Positions 44,391-55,260 of a stretch of DNA of 64,000 nucleotides are shown piece by piece. This stretch comes from Clarireedia homoeocarpa (Eukaryota > Ascomycota > Leotiomycetes > Helotiales > Rutstroemiaceae), in assembly GCA_001465935.1 (NCBI GenBank), contig LNKV01000023.1, positions 248,001 through 312,000 on the forward strand, written 5' to 3'. Under the pieces are notes generated by a model, which searched no databases, was not told the origin of the DNA, and saw nothing but the letters and a program-made list of their open reading frames with translations. The translations under genes were made by a program, and so were the position numbers. Position 1 is the stretch's first letter; every line of letters begins with the position of its first letter.

Positions 44391-45889
44391 CTTGAAGGTA
44401 GAAATCGAAAAGTTCGAGAACGACTGTGTTTTTTAAGGTGTATAGTATAGTGAATAGAGCGGCTCGCGCTGAAGTGTGTGATGAATGAGTGTTGTATATC
44501 GTACTCGCCGACAAGACAATTAATACTATTTTAATGTATATAGATGAGCAAAGAAGAGGAAAGCTTGAAAAAGAACGAGCAACACAGTAGACGAAATAGA
44601 AAGCCAAGAGAAGATGATTTAAAAGCAAAGAAGTATCTACACCACTTGGAGGGAAGAGGCATAATTAAGCAAAGACGGAAATTGACTGGTTTCCAACATG
44701 CCTGTCCTACACGTTCCAGTTCCGCAGTCGCCCATCAGTGAGACTTGCATTCAAGAGGGCGGTGATGTCGGGTCGTGCTGGGGGTAGAGGGTTACAGAAC
44801 AAGCGAAGCGTTTGGGGAAGGGGGGGCTCCCGGGCTCTCCAAACAGGGGGGTTGGCTCGCTGGAGAAGAGACGGCCGGAAGATTAGATGACAGGAGGGAG
44901 GAGGCTTGGCATCAAGATGAGATTGGCGTGTATCACAAGTGTCCGCTTGTGTTTTTTTCCTGCACCGAGTGTGAAAGGACGTCAAGCTTAAAGTTTATTC
45001 GGCGGAGATGTCACCAAACTAACTATACTATGTGTAGGGCCTCCATCGGGCTCACGCTCAACCGACCACAGAAAGCATAAGCGAAGTTGTTGATGAAGCA
45101 CGGATGTGCCTCAACCGACAACCCCCCAAACGTCTCAAGTTTCAACAACATGGGTTGAACGCACTACGAATGGGTCTCTGCAGTTTCGGAAAGCTTGTGG
45201 ATGACATGCTTTTCCTGTTGCACGGTATAACAATGATGATAATGCGACGGTTTTAGTTCAGATGGTCGGGTGGACTTGGGATGGAAAGCTTGTGCTTTGG
45301 TTGTAACCTTACAGAAGGGAAGGATTTGTTTGAAGGTACATACTGTATCACGGGTTTGGGATGAGATTGAAGTATTATAACCCGAGTAAGGGTTTTTCTC
45401 GGACTCTTGCAGCGTGAAAGGCCAACTCCTCTTTCTAGAATCGTACGATATTACTGTTATAGACGGCGTTTCGCCGGCTTTGGGCTGGCTGTCTATGGTT
45501 CTGGCCATATTGTATTGGTACCACTGTCCAAGCCTGCGAAGAAATCCCACCCACTTGTACACCACACACCAGCCACGTTATTAGAACACACGGCGGCAAG
45601 ATTCGCTCTCATAGGCACTTGGTCATTCCTCGCCATTTGTCTTCGTACCAGGATGCCGCTGTATTCAACCATACTCCAAATATAGGTGAACACCCTCCAA
45701 TAATCGATCATCGTTTGCTCAGAGGCAGTTCACCTGCGCGTACTTTGAGCATGTACAGATATTGGACATCTGCTCATGAAATCATAACATTCTCTCCTCG
45801 TGCGCCTGTAATGAAGTTGCTCCATGCCAAACTTGCAACAAACACTATCAAATTATATTTCGATATATTCCACAAGTATAACGGGTATC
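44391..45889. other. 1.5-kb intergenic DNA between the cupredoxin and CENP-X genes
   Basis: The open frames on either strand (45164-45565, 45407-45685, 45493-45711) show no known motif. A G-rich patch lies at 44818-44850. The left part is the cupredoxin promoter. Confidence 0.5.
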
Positions 45890-46736
45890 TCAATCAAACT
45901 CTCTGAACATGATACTGTGGTTGCGAAATGCTCCTCTCAACCACCATCCCACTAAGCTCAAAAATCGAGCAGCAACTGCGGCGCTATCTTCTCCAAGTCT
46001 TCGACCTAGATCCCACAAACGTTAGCATGTGTTTATTTAGCATATCTCCATGACTCCTTTCCTCTCGTCTGCTGACCCATTTCATCATCCTGTTCTCCCT
46101 GCTCTCCATCTCCTCTCATACCTATCCCCTCGTCCCCCCAAAAACCAAAGGAAAAAAAAAAAAAAAACTCACCTCCCACCACCCTCCCTCCCTCCCTCTC
46201 CCCCCCGTAAACCTCACCCTCGCCACCGCCTCCCTAACAAATGTATCCAAATACTTCCCCATCGCGTTATTCGCCTCCTTCGAGATGCGACTCCTATCCT
46301 CCTTAAACATCTCATGTATGATTTTCGTCAGCAGCTCATCCGGAATCTTCGCTCTTTCATCATCTACTTCCGCCTCCTCCTCCCCGCCATCCCTTCCTTC
46401 ATCATCAACCTCCGGCTGCGCCGATTTAGCACTCTTTTCCCTCGCTTTCGGCACCTTTTCAGGAAGGGAAGACGCGAAAGGGTCGTCGGACTCGGGATCT
46501 TGCTCCTCTTCTGCTTCTGCTTCTCGCTCCGATTGAGAATTATCGTTGTTATTGTCGGATGCAGAAGGAGAAGGAGCAGAAGCAGATTTTTTAGGCTTGG
46601 AGGAGGACGTAGATTTAGTTGCGGATGTGGAGCCCTTTGGACGACCGCGGGGTTTGGGGGTTGTGGATTTAGATTTGGAAATTTTGGAGGAGGTGGATTT
46701 GTTTGGACGGGGTGGATTGAATGGTTTGGGAGGCAT
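45890..46736 (-). CDS. CENP-X / Mhf2 histone-fold protein, ~226 aa, with altered C-terminal end
   Basis: Partner of CENP-S/Mhf1 in the histone-fold complex that works at kinetochores and with the FANCM/Fml1 helicase at stalled forks. Exons: 46173-46736 and 45890-46006, joined in phase 0 (GAG, donor GTGAGT). The first ~120 residues are disordered Ser/Lys then acidic. The CENP-X fold follows: KIPDELLTKIIHEMFKED, then ISKEANNAMGKYLDTFVREA. Exon 2 gives VEDLEKIAPQLLLDF, the conserved end of the family. Normally the protein stops directly after LLLDF. Here a run of six T on the minus strand shifts the TGA out of frame and the frame reads 23 residues further. With five T the usual stop would be met at about 45960. 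Confidence 0.82.
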
Positions 46737-47623
46737 GACTGATGCGCGGATTTGGTGATGCGATGGTTTTGTGAGATTAGATTAGATTAGAGAATGTATT
46801 AATTGGATTGGTAGGGAATTGTGAATAGTTGTTTCTTCGTGCTCATAACGGTCTTAAATGATTGGGGACGCGGAAAGAAAATACGCGCGACGCGACTTTG
46901 TAAAGAGGGGTGCGTCTTCACGTGATGATAACTAATTGGGTCCTTGGGGTCAAAGTCATTTCCTAGCAACTGTTACTCCTCGATTGAGAGAGCATATGAA
47001 TAAACTCACTAGGATTAGTGATGAATAGGTCCGTCTAGTCATGCAGAAGTCAGAAAGTTGTTTGCACCAAGAGCAGATAACTCTAGCACTGTATGACAGC
47101 ACCCCTTGCAGGGACGAGCACGGAGGGGTACCTTACTTGATAAAGATGGAGGGGCTCGGGACCTAATGGCATAGACTAAAGATTTGATGAGGAAGATTAG
47201 TGGGGGGGTATGGGGAATAGCTAATTCAAGTATCATAGAAGCATAACGTTGTCACTATCACAGATATCAAGTCGATTCTTTTGACCATCAGATTCATTCA
47301 CACTCACACACTGTGCAATGACTACTCTACACTATGCAGCTCTCACTATTGACATTTCCTCCTGACAGCCCATACTGTGTTTCTGGAAATTGAAATCGAC
47401 ACTGTCATAACATCCAATGGACACAAACAATCAGGGAACAAATCCTACTCCGTGCTCCCTGCCATTGCCTTTTCTTAAAAGACGCCAATGCTCACACCCA
47501 ATGGATATGAATAAATCCCCCTACCTCCCCCCTCCCCCGGATCTTCATAAGCCTCCTTCCCATCCATGAACTCCAGATATATTACCCAAATATCATCCCT
47601 TTTTTTTATTCCGTCCTAAATGC
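46737..47623. other. Intergenic DNA between CENP-X and the coiled-coil gene
   Basis: Promoter of the CENP-X gene plus 3' flank of the next gene. A small GATTAGATTAGATTAGA repeat lies near 46776-46792. No gene seen. Confidence 0.5.
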
Positions 47624-49456
47624 CTAGCTTCTAACCTGACTTCTTGCTCTCACTCGTGCCGGCGTACCTCCGGCTCGACTAGCACATCTTCCTGCTGGTG
47701 CACTGATATCTCTCCTGCTACCAGTGCCTTCAATCATCTGTTTCATTGGGGTTGCCGTGCCTTGAGCTAAACTTCTTGCTCTACCCCTCCTTTCTCGAAT
47801 CATGGCCAATGCTTCTTCTCTTGTCATTGTTGGTGTTAGAGCTGGGTTGTCGGAATTGTTAGGGAGAGGAAGGCTAGTCGAAATCGGTGCGGGTCTTGAC
47901 TCTGCGGGATCAGCGAGAGGGATTCGGGTTGTGGTTGAAACTGTGTGGAATCTGTATTCGTTGTCCCGGCAGTGGACAGTTGATGATGTAGAGAATTTGC
48001 GCTGGCGCTCTTCATCGCTATTTTGGGGGTATAATTTTGGGTCCGCCAATCTTTCGTGTTCAATATTGATTGGACTTTGAAGAGGTGGGACGCTCTCGGA
48101 AGGATTCTGAGGTTGAGGATTAGTTGGGCTAGATACGCTGTCGAAAATGGAGAGGAGAGAGGTGTTGCCGTCGGGTGCTAGGGCTAATGAATGTGGCTCA
48201 CAGGATGGTGTTCGTTCGTAGCTGATATCTCTTCGCTCATAGACTGCATCTTCGGATGGTTGCTCGAAATGGATGTCGGTGTTAAGAATTTGCCGATCTG
48301 CGGATTTGGCATATGGTTCTTCGGAGGGTGATATAGTTTTGAAGATGCCCTCGGATGGTATGAAGACCGTACTTGTTCTCGGTTTGTCTACCTTTCTTGG
48401 CGAAGCAGTATAGAGGTTTTCAGATTCTTCTGAGATATGGGCTTCCTTGGCCTCATTCGCTGTTTTTGTTGCGCAAACATGAAAGCGCAATTCCATTTCC
48501 AAGAATTCAATTCTATCGTGTGCTCTATTGGCTCTTTGGCTTTCCCATTCGAGTTTGAGTCTGAGCTCATCAAGTTCCTCCTCACCGGCTGCGGAAGATG
48601 TAATGGTCGATGAATCTAAGGACCTGCGAGTTTTCTTCGGCGATGAAAATTCGTCATCGGCAGTAGGTCGTGGTAAAGGTATCCGTCCTTCTGCTGCAAT
48701 TCTCGCGACTTCCTCATTCTTGGCAACTGTCTTTAATGCGTCTCGTTCTTGCTCCACTAACTTCAATCTCTCTTGTAGTTTCGTAAGCTCTTCTTGCATC
48801 CCGACAAGCTGATATTTCGCTGAAAACGCTTCTTGTTCTCTCTTCACGCTGCGGCCCTTTTCTTGTTCTAGACCGCCTTGCACCATTCTCAAGGTATCTC
48901 TCGAGGCTTTGAGTTCTTCTTGTAATTTGACAACAATGGATTGTGACTTGAACCCTTCTTTTCGAGCTTTTCGAATCTCCTTTTCCCATAATGCTTGTGT
49001 GTGCGAATGCGTCTCCTTTGCACGACCATAATTTTCCTGCACGGCATTAATGAATATCAAGACAAGATGATAAGAGACATAACGCACCATAACGCTTTCG
49101 AGTCTTTCTCCAACTTTCCTTTCGCGCTCCTTTCCCTCCTCAACCTGCCTTCGCAGAATTCTAGCCTCATCCCTATACCGCCGCATCTCACTCTCCGCCT
49201 CCTCTCTCCCCACCATCGCACGCTTCAGAGCGGCATCATTAGCTTTGCGTTCTAATTGCTTTCCTTGAAAGGCTAAGGAGTTGAACTGCGAGATCTTCTC
49301 GTGTACTGAGCTATCTCTCGAATGCTTTCCACCGTTCGTGCTACCACCTGGAGGGGATTGCGGTAGATCCCATTGTCGCTGTTGATTGACGCGCTCTGGA
49401 GATACTTGATATAAAGGTTGACCTGGAGAACCAGGATTTCTTTGCGGAGAATCCAT
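47624..49456 (-). CDS. Coiled-coil protein, probable Cut12-type spindle pole body protein, ~593 aa
   Basis: Probably a structural or regulatory spindle pole body component like fission yeast Cut12. Exons 49088-49456 and 47624-49036 flank a 51-nt intron that is a multiple of three and has no stop, so an unspliced reading gives 610 aa. The N-terminus is disordered (SPQRNPGSPGQPLYQVSPER). A long coiled coil runs from ~residue 60 to 320. It includes EEVARIAAEGRIPLPRP, SPKKTRRSLDSST and LRLKLEWESQRANRAHDRIE, blocks I associate with the fungal Cut12 family. The C-terminal ~270 residues are disordered with several SP/TP sites and a basic end rich in Arg. Family assignment is from memory; the coiled-coil nature is clear. 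Confidence 0.68.
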   Translation of the reverse strand: MDSPQRNPGSPGQPLYQVSPERVNQQRQWDLPQSPPGGSTNGGKHSRDSSVHEKISQFNSLAFQGKQLERKANDAALKRAMVGREEAESEMRRYRDEARILRRQVEEGKERERKVGERLESVMVRYVSYHLVLIFINAVQENYGRAKETHSHTQALWEKEIRKARKEGFKSQSIVVKLQEELKASRDTLRMVQGGLEQEKGRSVKREQEAFSAKYQLVGMQEELTKLQERLKLVEQERDALKTVAKNEEVARIAAEGRIPLPRPTADDEFSSPKKTRRSLDSSTITSSAAGEEELDELRLKLEWESQRANRAHDRIEFLEMELRFHVCATKTANEAKEAHISEESENLYTASPRKVDKPRTSTVFIPSEGIFKTISPSEEPYAKSADRQILNTDIHFEQPSEDAVYERRDISYERTPSCEPHSLALAPDGNTSLLSIFDSVSSPTNPQPQNPSESVPPLQSPINIEHERLADPKLYPQNSDEERQRKFSTSSTVHCRDNEYRFHTVSTTTRIPLADPAESRPAPISTSLPLPNNSDNPALTPTMTREEALAMIRERRGRARSLAQGTATPMKQMIEGTGSRRDISAPAGRCASRAGGTPARVRARSQVRS

Positions 49457-50652
49457 TTGCGCTTTGCTACTATTCAGAATGAATTATGTATTATGATTTT
49501 GTTATGCGCATAGAAAAGTAATGATGAGTCCCGGAAAAAACGTTGTAGACATGGTCCGAGTTTGGTTGTTTACTCGAGTTATTTTGGCTAGTGCGGTCTC
49601 CAGGAGAACGAGTTCTTCAAGAAAATAGTTCGGATGCATGTAAATGATTATTTATTTATTCGTCAGCCAACCAACATTTGCCATTTCGTCATGGAGTTTT
49701 ACTTTCTGATGTAATCTTGCAACAGTAGAGTACCTCATTATGAAGGTCCTTACCTCCCTGATAATATGTGGCCTTCTCTCTGGCTTATTTGCAGCTGCTG
49801 GAGGGGACTTCTCTTCCCCTCAATCGGGAGCGGAACCACCACTTCTTTGATAGACTGAGCAATGCGGCCCCCCCTTCCACCTTTGACGGAACATGAATAC
49901 CGCCGACATAGATAGCACATCCGGCCACAATTCGCATTATTCATCAGTAATCTTCACGGGTCCTCGGCATCAGCGGACACGGGTAGACGTTGAAAAAGCA
50001 TATCGGGCGCAATCCCTTGGCATCTTGGAGTTGTTCAATTGCGCTCCACAGTTCCACCTTTACATCATTCTGAGTGTTAATGCTGCAGGTTGCAAGGTCG
50101 TGTGCTCAATGATCGAAAGGTTTTCCTGCCGGATCTACCACAGCTCTCCCCCGTGTAATATTAATCCCCAAAGCACGAACGGTGTCCGCTGTAGTGCTCC
50201 GCTGGTATCTAGTTATGCCTCCTTCGTGCTGTCTCCCCTCCAGGCGCATGTCAAGCTGGCTCGCTGCGAAACACCAAACACAGAACGCACGCACTGCAGA
50301 GATAGATACAGGGGTAGAGCTAGAAAACGTGTGTATAAAAAGAGGACTTGAAGCAAGGTAACAAGACTTCCATTAAAACTTCAACGGATGCACAGTACGA
50401 GCCGTAGCACAGCAAAACATAGTAATGTGGTTGCAATTTCATTAGCTTTGAGGATTGTAGTAGGCTTTTGGCCAGACTTGCGTCTAGATCCTCAGGTTGG
50501 ATGACGATAGCCGGAGCGTGCAGGCTAGCGAAGGGGTGAAAGGAGAGAACCGTTTTAGTTGCTGGCGGGGGGGGGAAAGACGTTGCGAACAAATGGACAC
50601 TCGGTCGAAGCGGAAGGAGAAGATGAAGCCGTTGAACTCTCCCCAAATGCGG

Positions 50653-50679
50653 CTCACAACGCTCACAACGCTCACAACA
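50653..50679. repeat. 9-bp tandem repeat, 3 copies
   Basis: Three copies of CTCACAACG, the last with one change. Confidence 0.85.
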
Positions 50680-50818
50680 CCATAAAACATTGAGCTTCTT
50701 GCATTGCTGGCTCGAAAAAACGGGCGTGAAAAGAACTGCCCCTTTCTAATGCGTGTCCTGCGTGTCCAGTCTCCAATAAATAAGTTCCTAGTCAGCAAAG
50801 CAAATCTGCGAGCACACT

Positions 50819-50869
50819 CGACCAATGCGACCAATACGACCAATGCGACCAATGCGACCAATGCGACCA
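50819..50869. repeat. 9-bp tandem repeat, about 5-6 copies
   Basis: Repeated CGACCAATG units with one variant (AATACGACC), about 140 bp downstream of the other 9-bp array. Confidence 0.85.
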
Positions 50870-51152
50870 CTTCTCTACCACTTCACGGAGAAATTCCCAA
50901 GCTGCAGTGAAAAGAAAAATCCTCGCGCCCGGGTGTGTGAAAACTAAAGGAAGCTAGTCCTCTTTAGCGTACGCGCTGTGGGTAATCTCGGGAAGTGTCT
51001 TTTCCTCGTCTTTCCTGAACACATAAAATCTTTTTTTCCCTTGGGAATTCAATTACAACTTTTCAACCCATCTCCAACTTCTTCATTTTTCAACCTAATA
51101 ACACCATCTCCTCTCAATCCTTTTTGATCTCTAGATCACTCATATCGCAATC

Positions 51153-52770
51153 ATGAGCAATCTTCCACCAAAGAAGGAGTCCGTCATGGGCGTGTAAGTG
51201 TGGAATCTCTCTTTATCTGTTCTATTCCAGCTTTTCCATGTGGGCGTAGTGGGTTGTGGTGGTTTGTGCGATCCACACAGCACAAAAAGCACAGATGTCC
51301 AATATCAAAATTCCACATCGACTCTGTTGATACGACCACGAGCCTCAATTGCATCAGTCGATGGATTCAAGTTGGTTGTGCCAGATGGTGCTGGGACTCT
51401 ACGATTTCTTCTTTGTTGATGTCTTGACGATGGCATTCTTATCGAAATTTTCTCCTGGCCTCGAGCTTCATTCTTTTCTTGGTCAACCCTGATACTGACT
51501 TGAATTCGCTAGCCCTCCTTTCGTTATTGACTTCTTGAGTATGTCTCTCCGATGCTACACTCTCTACACCATACCGAAATCCTGTTTGGATGAGGTTCAA
51601 AATTGAGGGATTTGGAGGATTTTACACGGATACTAATGTGCGCTATAGTGGGTGGTGTTTCCGCTGCTGTCTCCAAGACTGCTGCTGCTCCTATCGAGCG
51701 TGTCAAGCTCTTGATCCAGAACCAGGTACGTTTAATCAACCAAAATACCTCCGTTATCAATTTTTCCTGAATATTTCGGTCTGGATATACATGGGTATCC
51801 ATCCGGAAATTCATATTTTCCGCTTCTGCCGATTCTATCGACTTGGATACTTGCAGTGCAATCTCATTACGTCAACCATGGTTTTACGACAACATTTACT
51901 AACTCCAATGGCTTTTTTTAGGATGAGATGTTGAAGTCTGGTCGTCTTGACCGAAAATATGATGGTATCGTCGAATGTTTCCGAAGAACCACCGCACAAG
52001 AAGGTGTTGCCTCCCTGTGGAGAGGTAACACTGCCAACGTTATCCGTTATTTCCCTACTCAAGCCTTGAACTTCGCTTTCCGTGACACCTACAAAGCGAT
52101 GTTCGCTTTCAAGAAGGAGCGTGATGGATACGCCAAGTGGATGATGGGTAACTTGGCATCTGGTGGTGTAAGTTGCTAGAAAATCGTATCTAGACATACA
52201 GAACACTGACATATGCAGGCTGCTGGTGCCACCTCCCTGCTCTTCGTTTACTCCCTCGATTACGCCCGTACCCGTCTTGCCAACGACAACAAGAACGCCA
52301 AGACCGGTGGTGCTCGTCAATTCAACGGTTTGATCGATGTCTACAAGAAGACCCTCGCCTCTGACGGTATCTCTGGTCTTTACCGTGGTTTCGGTCCTTC
52401 CGTCGCTGGTATCGTCGTTTACCGTGGTCTTTACTTCGGTATGTACGACTCCATCAAGCCAGTCGTCCTTGTCGGTCCTCTTGAGGGTAACTTCCTCGCT
52501 TCCTTCTTGCTCGGATGGACTGTTACTACTGGTGCTGGTATTGCTTCTTACCCATTGGACACCATCCGTCGTCGTATGATGATGACTTCTGGTGAGGCCG
52601 TTAAGTACAAGAGCTCCTTGGATGCTGGTCGTCAAATTATCGCCAAGGAGGGTGTTAAGTCTCTCTTCAAGGGTGCTGGTGCCAACATTCTCCGTGGTGT
52701 TGCCGGTGCTGGTGTTCTGTCCATCTACGATCAAATGCAAGTCTTGATGTTCGGAAAGGCCTTCAAATAG
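51153..52770 (+). CDS. Mitochondrial ADP/ATP carrier, 313 aa
   Basis: Inner-membrane antiporter exchanging cytosolic ADP for matrix ATP. Five exons: 51153-51193, 51513-51538, 51649-51725, 51922-52167 and 52219-52770. Introns are 319, 110, 196 and 51 nt, and all phases agree. Exon 2 is a 26-nt microexon encoding PPFVIDFL. Three mitochondrial carrier repeats are present, seen in KTAAAPIERVKLLIQNQ, YSLDYARTRLANDNK and YPLDTIRRRMMM. The last contains the RRRMMM signature specific to ADP/ATP carriers. Codon use in exons 4-5 is strongly biased towards C/T-ending codons, as expected of a highly expressed gene. The bias also creates a long antisense frame, which is not a gene. Confidence 0.97.
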
Positions 52771-53154
52771 ATTATTCGCTTGTAGTAAAGGTGGAGGGGA
52801 TGGACGCTGTATTAGATCGAAGTTGGTAATGCGGTCTGGTGGTAACTAACTGGGCGCTGGGGTTGGTTGTGGTGGAATGTGGCAAGGTTGAAGTTGTACA
52901 AACATCCATTGCTATGGTGTTGAGCAACTTGCAGTGCTTTTAGAGAGTTGTTACTCTATTCACTGCTGTACTTTATTCCCTAGGCAATTTCCCTGATGTG
53001 TTCCCTTTAAGCTTGCTGCTCTCTTCTCATTTGGGTCTTATCATGTCTTGTCTTGTCTTCATCATTGGTCGTTCCGTACTTTAAATAGATTATGAAGATA
53101 GGGAGGCTGAGATGTCTACGCGAAAAATACGAAATCAAAATGTTTAAAATTATA
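52771..53154. other. 3' flank of the ADP/ATP carrier
   Basis: Untranslated and intergenic DNA with GTGGTGG/TTGG words and a TCTTGTCTTGTCTT repeat near 53046-53060. No gene seen. Confidence 0.5.
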
Positions 53155-53436
53155 TTAGTGTTTGATTTTAATTTGCACGTCGGTGAAGGTTAAGAACCGA
53201 AGCGACCCTTTCGTCGGCATCGATCCCTTATCGAGGTAGCTCTCAAGGCTTGCGATATAACTTGCCACTGTTGCCTGTGCGTTCGCCATGTTGATTACTC
53301 TCTCTTGCGCTACCGCGTATCGTCCAAACAATGTTACTGCAAGTGCCGTGTTCGGGTTGACTGTAGGTCTACTACTCGCTGATAGTTCTGTAAATAGCTC
53401 AAGCAACTCAATTTTCTTCGCGACTGGGGTGTACAT
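53155..53436 (-). pseudogene. Truncated relative of the 407-aa gene at 902-2125
   Basis: This 93-codon frame matches the middle of the protein encoded at 902-2125 with clear residue identity. MYTPVAK aligns with MYTPVAK, and RYAVAQERVINMANAQATVA aligns with RYAIAQERVINMANTQATVA, followed by YIASL and PTK. The match starts a few codons upstream of the ATG (Ser-Ser-Ser-Glu) and an in-frame TGA lies just before that. It ends soon after PTKGSL, where an unrelated tail and stop follow. Both the N-terminal domain and acidic C-terminus of the full gene are missing. It is best read as a decayed or partial duplicate; a short functional protein is less likely. Confidence 0.6.
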
Positions 53437-54373
53437 TTCCGATGATGACCGTTCTATTCACGAGTAGGCAGTCTTTCTTTCTCCCCAATCGGGAGGACAT
53501 TGATTGCCGGGGGAGCTGCTTGAAGTCCTTTCCTATTCTTTCAATTTTCTATTCCCAAATCCCTCTCGCGAAGCCGGAACGCCTGTTGTCTTTCCTTCCT
53601 TTTCTCCCTCTTCTCCCCAAAATCATTCTTTCCTTCCTCCCTTAACCACCAATCCTAACAGAAGGCATAGATATAGTTTAGCAGCAGCTGGCAAATTGCC
53701 TTGTTTGGGAGAGCTCTTTCCTTTAACCTTCGTTCATGTTACGATCGGTGACTCTTCTTTCCCAAGAAGTGCGAAGAGAGGTAAGTACGATGAACAACGC
53801 TTTTGGTATAAGACCAGAACTTCTCTCATTTCTCTTCTTCTCTCCTTGTCGAAATTTCTGACACCAGCGAAATATATTTATCCACCGTCAAAATGTTTGG
53901 CCTCTTTTTTTTTTTACCCGCTCTTACTCCAGGCTCACCTCGACTCCCAAGCGCCGGGAAATTCTCGTGACGCACCTGACTGTAAGATTCCAAAAGTGAC
54001 GCCACTTCTAGAGAAGTGACAATTACAGCTTAAATAGGTTTCACACTGACCGTCGCCGCTTTTGTTGGAGGTACTATCAGCTTCACGGCTGAGATGTACG
54101 AAAGATATCTGCGGCTGGCGGGAGGTCGTCCGCCAACGGCGGCTCGGGGGGGTGATGCCGTATGAGTAACCCGGAATGTGGGTTGACAAGCCACCAAGGG
54201 ATTGAGTAGCACGGTACTCTCCCTTCCAGAGGCACTTTCATTTCATAAGGTCAGGATTCCCTCGACAAAGTGGTACGAAATCTCAACAATCTGGTTCTCG
54301 ATTTTCTGTATAGGTATTGGTCATCACTTTTAATACGCTTCGAAGCTCGAGAGATGATTCATAGAGGATTGAC
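53437..54373. other. Intergenic DNA between the partial gene copy and the minisatellite
   Basis: T/C-rich sequence (including a TTTTTTTTTTT run near 53908-53919) with no recognisable gene. The 171-codon frame at 53504-54019 is Pro/Ser/Leu-rich from pyrimidine bias and is not supported. Confidence 0.5.
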
Positions 54374-54990
54374 CAGGAGCACTTCCATTTCATTGGGTAG
54401 TGAGCAACCAACAACTTCACTTCGCGGAACCCAGGAGCACTTCCATTTCATTGGGTAGTGAGCAACCAACTTCACTTTGTGGAACCCAGGAGCACTTCCA
54501 TTTCATTGGGTAGTGAGCAACCAACTTCACTTCGCGGAACCTAGGAGCACTTGGGTAGTGAGCAACCAACTTCACTTCGCGGAACCTAGGAGCACTTGGG
54601 TAGTGAGCAACCAACTTCACTTCGCGGAACCTAGGAGCACTTGGGTAGTGAGCAACCAACTTCACTTCGCGGAACCCAGGAGCACTTCCATTTTATTGGG
54701 TAGTGAGCAACCAGCAACTTCACTTCGCGGAACGCAGAGGTACTTCCATTTTATTGGGTAGTGAGCAACCAGCAACTTCACTTCGCGGAATGCAGGGGCA
54801 CTTCCATTTCATGGGACCGCGAACAGTCAGCAATTGTCCTTCAGCATAAGCAAAAGCACTTCTCTTCCATTCTATTCGATCGTGAACAATCAGCAAGTAT
54901 CCTTCAATACTCCGCGGAAGACAAGGGTCCTTCAATTTCATTAGACCATGAACAATCAGCAACTGCCCTTTCTCACTTTGCAGATGAGAT
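54374..54990. repeat. Minisatellite, 45-58-bp units, with decay towards the right
   Basis: Tandem units share the core TGGGTAGTGAGCAACCAA plus CTTCACTTCGCGGAAC. The first three units are ~55-58 bp. The next three are 45 bp, lacking ten bases (CCATTTCATT). Then come longer ~56-58-bp units, and from ~54800 progressively diverged units (CGAACAGTCAGCAA, GTGAACAATCAGCAA, ATGAACAATCAGCAA) up to ~54990. The 45-bp units are multiples of three and give repetitive open frames on both strands. Confidence 0.9.
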
Positions 54991-55260
54991 TCGATTTAAG
55001 AGAGTATCCTAGGCAAAGGGCCTGGACAGGAGGTGCGGCCTAGTAGCTAAGGTATCAGGTACAAAGGACGCGGCCGCAACCTAGGCAAGAGCTAACTAAG
55101 TTCTGGGTATTTAAGCCACTTACTTCAATTCCTCTCCTTGTACTTCTCTGCTTCATAGATTCGTACAATACTACTTCTTGGTTCTTAGGATTCCCTGTTC
55201 ATCCCCGCCACATTATCATAAAAATCCACCCACCTGCATTTACCATACCCTATTTTTACC

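Larger units (their letters stand above)
49457..51152. other. 1.7-kb intergenic DNA upstream of the ADP/ATP carrier
   Basis: The right end is a T/C-rich leader before the carrier start codon. Two 9-bp tandem arrays (50653-50679 and 50819-50869) explain the repetitive open frames seen here on both strands. No credible gene. Confidence 0.55.

Noticed and set aside
46050..46742. 230-codon plus-strand frame over CENP-X
   Set aside because: Arg/Leu/Phe-rich antisense of a Ser/Lys/Glu-rich coding exon; no motif.
49893..50351. 152-codon frame upstream of the ADP/ATP carrier
   Set aside because: No motif, poor composition for a folded protein, and no promoter-like leader; likely chance.
51835..52740. 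301-codon open frame antisense to the ADP/ATP carrier
   Set aside because: It mirrors the biased codons of a highly expressed gene; the sense strand encodes an intact carrier with all signature motifs, and the antisense product is a Thr/Val/Gly-rich sequence without features.
54417..54761. Repetitive open frames on both strands of the minisatellite, considered as a repeat protein gene
   Set aside because: The 45-bp units happen to be multiples of three; open frames exist on both strands, and the longer 55-58-bp units break any single frame.
54374..54990. CRISPR array
   Set aside because: Units are contiguous, without unique spacers, and the DNA is eukaryotic.
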